Shown here piece after piece: positions 38,501-50,500 of a stretch of 64,000 nt of DNA; position 1 is the stretch's first letter, and every line of letters starts with the position of its first letter. Below the pieces are notes generated by a model. The model had not been told where the DNA came from. It ran no database searches and worked only from the letters and a program-made list of their open reading frames with translations. Source of the stretch: Actinernus sp. WN-2022 (lineage: Eukaryota; Cnidaria; Anthozoa; Actiniaria; Actinernidae); NCBI GenBank assembly GCA_030867875.1, contig JAOWCC010001634.1, positions 5,503,877 to 5,567,876 of the forward strand, in the 5' to 3' direction. The position numbers and the translations under genes are program-made.

Positions 38501-41500
38501 AAAGCAGATTATTTACGACTAGGATGTCAAGCGATTTAGGATAGCTACGTTTCGGGACCAGAAACTGCGAAGTTGTATTTTATTTTGAGGCAAATTAATG
38601 TACTGAAGGGTCGTGTTAATTGTTACGCCATTGTTTTCAAAATCACAGAACGACTGCCTGTAATTTCAAAATTTCTGAAGTATTAGAACCTATTAAAAAT
38701 ATCTCAGCTGAATTCAAAGGATTTTCCCCGTTTGTAGGTTGTTCCTCGTTTGATTGTAACTATTAAGCGGTTCTTCAAATACGTACGTTTAGTAATAAAC
38801 TCCGGAACAGAAAACGTTTCGCAGCCATTTATAGACAGTTTGAATCAACAAGGCAGTCGGTCTGCTGTCAAACCTGTCTACAATCATTCTTGCTACTGCC
38901 GAAATCGTTTCCTGGAAACTACTACGAGCATAGGAGAAGACACACTCCGAGTTCTTGTTTCCAGTTGGTTCATAGACGTCACGTGCACCACATCCGCTTC
39001 GGGACTCGCTCGGCAATGCGTGTCTTGTGAGCGCCAACATTAATTATTGTCTGCGGAAGTCGCATTGCAACAAAGGAATTTCAAGATGGCGGCTAAATCT
39101 GCATGGAAGAGATCGTGAGTGAAACAAAACAGACAAGTCTGCCGTCTCCCTTGCCTCGACCTAATGCAGCAACAAGAACTCTCCGAGGGCTAGACGGAGT
39201 TGACTACGAACTTACTACGTTGACGCATAGCAGCCGCTATAAATAATAAAATATAAATGAATCAAAGTGAAGCTGACTGCAGCCTCCGTAATCTATGCAC
39301 ATTTTAGTCGGATGATCGCTTCGAGCGTGAAACTCGAGTAACCTACAGTTTTATTTTTTATTTTATCTTTAAAGTTTTAACATTATATATATATATTAGT
39401 TACCACGTTGGCTTTGATGACAAAAGGTTATGGTTAGGGTTATGGTGGATGTTCGCTTAGTACAGTAGTTATCACGTTGGCTTTGATGACAGGAGGTTAT
39501 GGGTACGGAATCCACATCAGACTCACAACGTTTATTAAACACTATTCAACTCTTTATTTAAACCTTTTCACAGTACTAACCTGAATCAAATCCCTTGCGA
39601 CAGACAAGCGAATGTCCTTGATTTCACTGATAGGAGGCCCAAGCATTGAAGTCACTGATGGCATGTTCTAAATTAGTGATAAAGAAATAACAGTTACAGA
39701 AATTACAACCTTTCTAAACACAGTCAAAAGCGTCTCTCACATGGATTGGAAATATTCGGATATATATTTATTTATTATATGGACGGAAGTGTTTACTGAG
39801 AAATAAACAACTCCTAGAACTCATACGAAACTACATCAGGGTTTTGAGTAGCGTATTCTCCATATCTTCACTGATGAAAATATTGATGACGTCACGTTTA
39901 TCGTCCTTTGAACTACAAAGATGGCGGCAGATTTGTGAAAATCACAGACGAAGACTACGTAAATAGCTTAAATGAGCAACATTCAAGGCAGAAGAAGCAA
40001 AATAAGATCTAAAACTCTCTAAGGATTTTGTCGATTGAGAACCCAACGAAATTCTCCCAGAAGAGCTTCGAAACATCACGAAGAAGTTTGTAATGACAGT
40101 AAGTAAAATTAATATATAATAGTTCTTCGGACAGTTTAATCATAGTTAATAGAGTGGAATGGTTAGGAAACTCAGGAACCTTCTTTGTTATAATTTATGT
40201 CTTTGTTAGCTTTTTTCAACCACTACCGTGCACAAAACACAATAGAAATTCCAACATGTTAATCAATCAGCCAATAGAAACGTGCGAGTTCAGTCGTTCA
40301 GGGAACGCTAATGAACTATGATCGTGCACAATCTTTTGTCTTACCCCTTCCAACCTAAATCGCAGCGCCTTTGTTAGCCCTTTTGAAGTTTGCCGGGTTT
40401 CCTAACCATTCCACTCTATTAACTATGGTTTAATTGGCTACACAATAAAAAGAAAATGGCACGCCGGGTGGTTTGAAGATATGAAGTTTATCCTCTTGAG
40501 TCCAAAAGATTTTACTTATTCGCTGTGCTCACTCGACTGTCGAGGATAACGTTATGTTATTCTAAATGGAACCATAGTTTCGCATTCAGAATACACACAC
40601 ATATATTGATATAAAAACACTTCGGTTTCTTACCTTTCCTGACAGAACCAGTTTCTTTACTGTGAAATTCCTATAGAGTTCATCAAGGGAAGACGACAGC
40701 TGTGAAACGTCCGTGACGTGGGAAGCCCGAGTCCTAAAAGACACGTACAAATGGATGGAAAAAGTAAGGAGGATATTCTCCAGACGACCATTTTTTTTGT
40801 GTATTTTATTTCACTAGTATCAATTTACAAGTGTTTTTTTCATATTACACAGTTAAACGAAGAGGACGACAAAACAAGCAACACAGATACTTCAGTTTAA
40901 CGAACTGGAAAAAACAAACAAAGAATCAATATTTCTTTACTAGTTATTAGGGTTTGTAAGGTGGCAGCCACGGTTCCTTTATAGGGTCTATGAGAGGTCC
41001 CCATTTATTTAAATGAACTTCAGGGGTATTTCTTTTACTCGCAATGAAACGTTCAGTTTCTTAATTCGTTCTAATTTTAAGTAGAAAATCCTTATTTGAC
41101 AGTATATATTATTTCAGTTTGCTAGTGTAAATGTAATACTTTGCAATTCATATTATAATCATTTAAAAGTGATTAACTAAAATATAATTTTCCTTTAAAT
41201 CAATCATTCCAAAAAGAATAACCTTAAGCTTCGAAGAATTTTGTTATTTTAATATATTGTCCTAGCCAACCGTTCAGTCTATTCCAAAAAAATATAACTA
41301 CTTCACAATCAACGAAAAGATGACTTTGTTCTATACTTTAAATTTCGTTTTGGCAGAAGGAACATAACGGGGAGGCAGTTTTCCCAATTTTGAACAAAAG
41401 CTTGTTCGTTTAGAGTATTCGATTTAAAATCTTGTATTGAAACTCGCGTAATTTGGTATCCAATGTAGATTTGAAAGGAAGTATGTAAATAACTTTCCAG

Positions 41501-44500
41501 TCCAACACAAACTTCTCCGTGTTATAAGTTCGTTCGTAATGGCTGTTGGCACAGCCACTTTCAGATGACCATTAATATTGAAAATTAAAATAATAATTTC
41601 TGACTACACTAACAAGAGACTTCATAAGGATAGTTTATTGTGGGATAGTTGCCAGACAACTCGATAAGCTAATACAAATTAACTAATAAATCTAAATTGT
41701 CTTCTTAACTATTGGGAAACTGCCAGATACAAAAAACCGCTAAAACCACGGAAAAAAAACACCCTGGGTTGTGGCCAAAAAAACCTGGAAATGAGCGGAA
41801 ACGTACTACTGTTAACTTACCAGCATTAAAGCTGTTACCTTGACCTAATGCAGCAACCCAAATTCTCCGAGGGCTAGAGAACTGACTACTAACTTACTAC
41901 GTTCACGCAAAGCAGCCGCTATAAATAATAAAATCTAAACGAACTAAAGTGGAGCTGACTGGCCTATCCCACTCGAAGCATTATATATGCTACAAGCATT
42001 ACCCATAATGCTATTGTCTCGTGTCCAAACCTCTTTACCGTGCCGGCAGAATATCAATTTCTGACTATATTGCTAGCATGCTCCTGCGTCGAAATTATAC
42101 ATGCTCTAACTTCGTACGTAATGCAGAAATATATGTAGGACCCATCTCCTAAACCTTATAGCTCTCAAATCTGCAGTGGCCGCAGATAAGTAAGTACACA
42201 AAGCCTTGAACGATAGCACAGCGCAAGGGCCTTGGGGGAAGAGATAATGATACTCTTATGAAGAGTTCGACTACCCTTTAAAGTCCGAATAGGCTTTAAA
42301 TTCAAACTACTGGGACTTTGAAATTTCTAAATTTTGTCCATAACAACTGGGAAACTAACATGACAATAGTAAAGAAGTGAAATGACATCGAAAGAAAAAC
42401 AACTGCCTCTAGCGGGATTCGAACCAACTTTCTCAGAACCCATACACCTCTAGCCCTCTCCCTTACTAACTACACTACTGAGTTGCTTGTTCAACCCTCC
42501 CGTCTCAAAAATAACAATAATCAATGAGCGGGATAACTATACACAATGATCAAACAATACTCATAATTACAAACAACAGAAACAAAGATTACATAAAACA
42601 TACCTGCATGTAATAATTAATGAGTAGTACATGATGTTTAATATAATCGTCATCGGATTCGACGGGGCTTTCAAAATCCTCGTGAGAAATTCAAATGCTT
42701 CGGGATGTGCCCTCATGCGGATTTCGAGAGCTCCTTCTGAAACTCATGCATAATTAATGATTCAGCAGCCAATCGGATCATCACATTTTGGTCAGGTGAC
42801 CACCAGTGATTTGGAAATGTCATGCAAATCACTAGTGATCTTCCTCTGGCTTTCTATTGGGCATCAAGATTCATGCATGTGATAGACCTAATTAAGCTAC
42901 AAGGATAAGTATGACTACACGAAGAGAACTGAGGGAAATGATGGAAATAAAAATCAGCGTCAGGAGTGTGGCTCGAACCATCGTCCTCAAGGTTGTTCTC
43001 GACTGCTAGTCTTCTGATTTGTTCACTGTCAGGATGTTTGTTGAAACGACCGTGACAAAATAACAATCACAACCCTTGTAGTCTATAATTGTATGCAACA
43101 AAATACCAGCCAAACAATACTTCCTAATGATTTATGAATACAGGTATTGTTTTCGTGAGAAGTAATATCAAAAGCTCGAGCTTCGTGTTTCACCAGGGGA
43201 TCCAAATACCTCGAAACAATAAACGCAATCGACCGGAGCGGCCTCGTGCTTTCATCTGTTCTCGGTGTTTGGATCCCCTGGTGAAACACTAGATCTCGTT
43301 TTTGATATATTACGTCGAATCCGGTGACAAGTATATGAAACATTACACCATAGTTAATAGAGTGGAATGGTTAGGAAACCCAGCGACCTTCTTTGTTATA
43401 GGTCTTTGTTAGCTTTTTTCAACCACCACCGTGCACAAAACACAATAGAAATTCCAATGTGTTAATCATTCAGCCAATAGAAACGCGTGAGTTCAGTCGT
43501 TCAGGGGACGCTAATGAACTATAACCGTGCACAATCTTTTGTCTTACCCCTTCCAACCTAAATTGCAGCGCCTTTGTTAGCCCCTTTGAAGTTTGCCGGG
43601 TTTCCTAACCATTCCACTCTATTAACTATGATTACACCAGTTATCAAATATCATGACTATTAGCGCTAACTGCAGCATTTGATTGATGCAATCATCGCAT
43701 GCGTTGTACAACCTTTCGAGTGCCTAATAAGTGAAAACCCCGTTTATATTTTATTACACCTTAGTCTTTCCTTAGTAGTCATTTTGGAGAGCGCGAACAT
43801 GATTTTTAATCGTGTCGAAGTTAGGCATAATTGCCAAAATCATTTTTATGTCGTTAAAGATTTGCTTATAACAGGCATAACGTCAAGTGGTTTGCGCATT
43901 TATATTCACAGAAGTAAAAATATGGCCGATGGCAAGGATTCTTTGAGGGAAAATATGACAGACGGCAAGGCCCCTCAAGTAAGACACATTTGGAATGAGA
44001 ATTAGACAAAACACGCACTGTATTTTGTATTATTTAAGAAGAAACATATAGATGTACAAACCACTTGACGTCACGTATGTAATTAGCATATCGATTTTGA
44101 AATTATGCCCGACTTCAGCACGAAGGCACTTTAAATACCTGGATCGTTCAATTATTCTCTTTGCGGTGGAATAAAACGTTTCAGAAAAAGGCAAGTTGGG
44201 GTCATCCAGACCTTGGAATTCCTGGAAATACGATCAATAACATGTGTTATATATTAGGCACGTTGTACACTAAACTGTGAATGACGCTCTTTGTTACCAG
44301 TTTGGTTCGTGCCCATGCTTGGGTTGATTTCGTGAATTTTGTCACGGTAGCAAATAACAACGCAATGAGCCAATCACGAAGAATTCATGACTGGTTTTAC
44401 TTGAACCAGTCACGAGGAAAAGTAAACGCAATCGTGGATAACTCGCGCTAAAACGACAACTGATTGCACAAGGGTCCAAAACAATGTTTGGTTTTAGTCT

Positions 44501-47500
44501 AGAACTTGATTGGATGATAATTACAAAACATTTTGGACACAGAAAACCTAAGAAATTACTAATAGTCCAGTTTCATATTCGAAAATTGCTGCTGATTGCA
44601 ATGTATACAGACGCATGCATGCACGCAGGGTTAGCCTCACGGTTAGACTTCACTGTTCTGTAGGTCGTATCCTATTGGACTTCACTGATAAAGAATCTCA
44701 TTGTTTTAGGGTTAGGGTTTGTATTGTTTTGGGGGTAAGCTATTGGTTGGGTAACCAATAACATTTTAGGTTGCAAACGGTGAAGTCTGCCCCTAGCCTC
44801 ATGCTGAAGTTAAACATTCTTAAATACCAGCGAGAAGGTGCAAAACGCGTAACTACAACAATACACAGTGTTGTGAATAGCTCACCTTCTCGCTGATATT
44901 TATGAATGTTTAACTTCAGAATGAGGCTAACACTACGTACATGCGTCTGTAGTCATTGCATTCAGCGGTAATTTTCGAATACGAAACAGGACTATTGTTT
45001 GTTTGCAATCAATCCCCAGTGATTCAGATAACAAAGAAGCGGCTATATACAGGACTATAATATAGATACGATAGTACGCGCGCTCTGATTGGCTAAGAAG
45101 CCATGTTTTATCAGAGTATAAAACATGGCTAAGGCTTCTTTATTTGTTAAATACTCCGACCTCTGATTGGCCAAGAATACAATAGATTAGCAGTGGCCGC
45201 TGGATGACTGGGAATAATTTACATGGTCATAAAAGGTAAAATTTGACAGAGCTTGGGCGACGATTGTTGTTTAGCGTAGTGGTTGCGACGTCTGAGTTTA
45301 CGAGCAGGAGAGTGGGGTTTCGAGTTCGAGAAAATCTCTCAATTTATTTTATTCCCCATTTTCTTGAGAAGTTCTTGACCTGTGAACCCTCGCCACAAAA
45401 TAGGCCTAAAACCCCGTCGTTGAACTGGAAACTTGTTTACTGACCGGATAGGGTCTTTTATGATTCAGGGTAGGGTTTTAGGTTTAAATATTTTGGTTTC
45501 ATGGTTGATCGAACGAGGAATCTTTTGTTAAACGAACCAATATGGCGGCGATAACGTCACGTGCAATTCGACACTCAATCAAATACCGTTCTATTATTGG
45601 TAGGGATGCACAAATGACGTCAAGTTTTTGCAAAAAAAGTAATTGTGCACTCTCCTTTTTCTCTCTAAATATAGTACAAAACTAGTAAACTGTATCGAAA
45701 TGTCCTTTTACATACACAGAGGACGTTAAAACGTGAAGACAACCAGTCACATCACTCGACTACATCTCGTGGTGTATTTATTTGTTCTCGTCACACTTTG
45801 ACAACATCTGGACAGACGTACAGCAGAATGACATATGTCTGTTAAAGAGGCACTGTCAATTGAATTAAACCTTCAAATATCTTTAAAACAAAACTATAAA
45901 AATAACACCCTGAGATAGAAGAAAAGTAAATGTCCTGATATGCTTTTCAAGCTTTCTCGAAAGAGGTGACAAAGATTAAAGTGGATTACGAAAACTTATT
46001 CTAACACTTGAAATTGGCTCTCTGCCTCGTGAAGTAAAACCGGGAATCGAATCGGGAATCGAATCGGGAATCGAATCGGGAATTTGACAGTGAGTTGCTT
46101 GTGTTTTGAGCCATCGGGAATTGTTTGTTTGTTCGAAAATTCCAAACCCGAGTTTACAGGTCAAAAACAAACAAAACACTGTCAAATTCCCGATTCGATT
46201 CCCGGTGAAATGATAACTTTAAGGCATGATTACGGGGTGAATATCAGACTGAATTATAATCAAAAACATTTTTGCCTATCCAATGTACTAAATTGAGAGA
46301 TTTGAAATCAATAATAACTTCGCATGGTATCTACACTTTAAAAGCAGTAATCTTCATCCACTCGAATCTTTGCCATCCTTCATCAAAATTGTCTCAAATT
46401 TTCTCCAGTATACCTGGAAAGCAGTCTCTGCTGATCTGTGTAGTTATTTTGTCTTACCTCGTGAGAAAGTTAACTTACCTTCTCTTCCAAGAGTTCTGTC
46501 ACACAAATCTTGACAGTACATGTATTTTTAACATTATTCTTCATCAGGTTGCCTAATCTCATCTGGTAGTTCTTTGAGGTTTTCTCCCCATCCTAAGAGC
46601 GAAGTAAAAACGAGTTATGTCAACAAGACTGAGAAGCAAGGGTGGCCGATTGGTGTGCTCGCCTCTCATCTCTGTGGCCGGAGTTGGATTCCCGGATCCG
46701 GAGTCCTATGCGAGTTGAGTTTGTTGGTATCTTACACTTGCTTCGAGGGTTTTGCTCCGGGTTCTCCGGTTTCAGGCCTCACTCCTCAAAAACCAACCTA
46801 AATTACAATTCCAGTCCTTCCAATGGGAGACCGGTAACGGTTCCATGTATCTTCGACGCAAAATTAACCATTTGGCATGTGACTTCGAACAGCCCAATTT
46901 TTGCTTTCTCAATGAGAAGCGGATTTAACAAATTTACGATAGTTTACCGTCACCTTTAGTTATTTAATTGTGATCATTGGGCAACATTTTTGTGAATTGA
47001 CGAGGCGCTAGCCGAGTGAACACAGCAACAGATGAGATGACGAAAAACGTGGTCAATAAGAGAACATTTCAATAAGTGAAGCCGGCCATGAAAGAAAAGT
47101 AGTTGTCTGTATTTACTTTATTTCAATAGCTTTATCAGCAGTAACAGATAGCGTAGGTGGCTGTATGAGAATGAGTAGCCACTGGAACTCCAGCAGTAGC
47201 CAGCTTCTAATTCATGTAACCCCTGTATAAGTACTAGTATTTGCTTATTTCAATAGCTTTATCAGCAGTAACAGATAGCGTAGGTGGCTGTATGAGAATG
47301 AGTAGCCACCAGATTTTCGGCAGTAGCCGGCTTCCAATGAAACCCCTGGATTATAGCACACAGTCACTGTGGTACAAATATCTCCTATATTTCCAATGGT
47401 GATGGGGCCAATCAGAAAACGAGAACCTGAGCAGTTCAATATCACAACTCTCTAAATAGTATCCGGGCTGAACACAGTTATTTTCAGCGATTTTCATATG

Positions 47501-50500
47501 AACTGACAAACGCATACACATGTGGGATATGGTTAACATCAAAGCAAATATGCAAAAATGGCCAACAAACTGTGCGTAGACATAGTCTTCAAAGAAATTA
47601 TTACGCAAGTATTGAGGGAGGAGATTTTAACTGTTTGAAACCAATTTAACATCCATCAATCGTACATCGACTCCATACATGCCCAACACCATACTCTTTA
47701 CGTGATTTTGTGATAGTTTCAAAGCGTAAAGGGGACGATTGCAGTCGAATAGCTGGAGTATACACCCTTTTAATAAGTCTGACTTTAAGTATCATCAATG
47801 ACGTCATACGCGTACTTCTCGTGTATCAAGACTTGCATGTCTGTTTTAAAATGTAGTTACCAGCGCCTCTGTCGTATCTTGCAAAGTCTGAATTATATTG
47901 CCATCTTTTATTCAAGAAATCATGAGTTAAACATTCGCGATTCGTTGCTTTTCCGCGATTGACGTCACTATAATTGCATTCCAACCACTTATTAAAAGGG
48001 TCTATACCTCGTGACTACTCATAAAGGACTGCACGATCCATGGTTTTACCAAGAGAAACAAAATCCTCTAAGATATTCCAGGACTTTCAAGAATTATTTT
48101 TAGGATTAAAGTGCTTTTTAAAGACGCCCTGTCGATCGTTGGTACGCTTATGTTGCGCCGCACCGGCAAGCGAATTTCCTATGATATGAAATTCCGAGCT
48201 TGAAAGCGTAAAAACAACCACGATCTAATTTAGTATTGTTTTTAGTACTCCCAGAAGGTATGTAACATTATGTACACCCTCGCAAAATATCACGGGTAGA
48301 CAGATAAGTCTTTAAACAATAGTAATGTAATATAGTATTGTTTTTAGTATTCCCAGAAGGTATGCAACAATAGCTACACCCTCGCAAAGCATAACGGTCG
48401 ACAAAGAGTACTTAAACAATAGTGATATAATTTAATATTGTTTTAAGTACTCCCAGAAGGTATGTAACAATGTGTACACCCTCGCAAAATATCACGGTAG
48501 ACAGAGGAGTCTTTAAACAATAGCAATGTAATTTAGTATTGTTTTTAGTATTCCCAGAAGGTATGCAACAACAGCTACACCATCGCAAAGCATCACGGCC
48601 AACATAGAGTCATTAAAGGGAACCGCCAATGAAAAACAATGTTTGCTCTCCAATGCTCCTTATGGATGCCTAAAGCTATTACTGATACATAGATGGTTGC
48701 GGTCGGGAAATTCAAATGCATTTTATGGATCGGAAAGTCGGTTCATAGAGCGGTTTTCGATTGAGTGACGTACACCAAAACCAAAGTAATACAGAACCAA
48801 TCACGGTGTTGAGTAAAAACACAATGAGCCAATCACGAACTGAAGTAACTCACGTTTGGTTTTACTTGAACTAATCACGAAGAAAAGTAAACGCAATCGT
48901 GGATGGCGTGATGATTGATGGCGTGATGGACCAAAACACGTTTGGTTTTAGTTTAGCACTTGATTGGCTGATAATCACAAAAACATTTTCCAATAGGAAA
49001 ACTGAGCAAACGCAAAACCAAAGCAATCACGGATTGCTTTCGACACTCAATCGAAATCCGCTCTAACTGACATCTAATGCACTATTTAGAGGAGATAAAC
49101 AAAGCATTAGATTCAGGCAGCCATAACAAACAGCATTAGATTTAGATTTCCATAACAAACACAGCATTAGATTTAGGTATCCATAACAAACACAGCATTA
49201 GATTTAGATATCCATAACGAACACAGCATTAGATTTAGATATCCATAACAAACACAGTATTAGATTTAGATATCCATAACAAACACAGTATTAGATTTAG
49301 ATATCCATAACAAACACAGCATTAGATTTAGGTATCCATAACAAACACAGCATTAGATTTAGATATCCATAACAAACACAGTATTAGATTTAGATATCCA
49401 TAACAAACACAGCATTAGATTTAGGTATCCATAACAAACACAGCATTAGATTTAGATATCCATAACAAACACAGCATTAGATTTAGGTATCCATAACAAA
49501 CACAACATTAGATTTAGGTATCCATAACAAACACAGCATTAGATTTAGGTATCCATAACAAACACAGCATTAGATTTAGGTATCCATAACAAACACAACA
49601 TTAGATTTAGGTATCCATAACAAACACAGCATTAGATTTAGATATCCATAACAAACACAGCATTAGATTTAGGTATCCATAACAAACACAACATTAGATT
49701 TAGGTATCCATAACAAACACAGCATTAGATTTAGATATCCATAACAAACACAGCATTAGATTTAGGTATCCATAACAAACACAACATTAGATTTAGGTAT
49801 CCATAACAAACACAGCATTAGATTTAGGTATCCATAACAAACACAGCATTAGATTTAGATATCCATAACAAACACAGTATTAGATTTAGATATCCATAAC
49901 AAACACAGCATTAGATTTAGGTATCCATAACAAACACAGCATTAGATTTAGGTATCCATAACAAACACAGCATTAGGTTTAGGTATGCATAACAAACACA
50001 GCTTTAGATTTTGGTATCCATAACAAACACAACATTAGATTTAGATATCCATAACAAACACAGCATTAGATTTAGGTATCCATAACAAACTCATCATTGG
50101 ATTTAGGTATTTATAACAAACACAAAATTGGATTTAGGTATCCATAACAAACACAGCTTTAAATTTAGGTATCCATAACAAACACAGCTTTAGATTTAGG
50201 TATCCATAACAAACAGGCATTAGATTTAGGCATTCATAACAAACATTGTTTTTCGGTGAAGGTTTCCTTAAGGACGTTGTTCAAGTCAAGAACTTCTCAA
50301 GATGACTGAGCAGTCAAATTGAAGGGCTTTTCAAGACTGTTATGTTCCTACCACCATCATAGGGGTCAGCAGTCTTACCTCGCAGTAATACTCCAAGACG
50401 ACCTTTCTAACATCATTGAACGGATAAGGGTTGCGACCTGTGGTCTTATTCATGACACCAAGAGCAATCCTACACAGGATCAGCTGGAAATACAATACCA

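Larger units (their letters stand above)
48620..50265. mobile_element. MITE enclosing a 31-bp satellite
   Basis: The left end TTAAAGGGAACCGCC with AAAAACAATGTTTGCTCT faces the right end AACATTGTTTTTCGGTGAAG with GGTTTCCTTAA. These are inverted and both carry TTAA, the pattern of a TTAA-targeting element; the family is shared with 2893-3975. The interior holds another MITE (48748-49074) and about 37 units of a 31-bp repeat (49099-50248). Confidence 0.8.

Noticed and set aside
42604..42737. Longer exon in a second frame ([16 protein letters not shown])
   Set aside because: It is open and phase-compatible with a longer downstream exon but resembles the protein less than the charged frame [10 protein letters not shown]. 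It is kept as an alternative in the findings only.
44700..44760. Telomere-like GGGTTAGGG sequence (also near 13250)
   Set aside because: Only one or two units, inside SINE or foldback sequence; not an array.
49099..50248. CRISPR-like array of 31-bp repeats
   Set aside because: The units are contiguous with no spacers and the context is a eukaryotic intron; it is a satellite.
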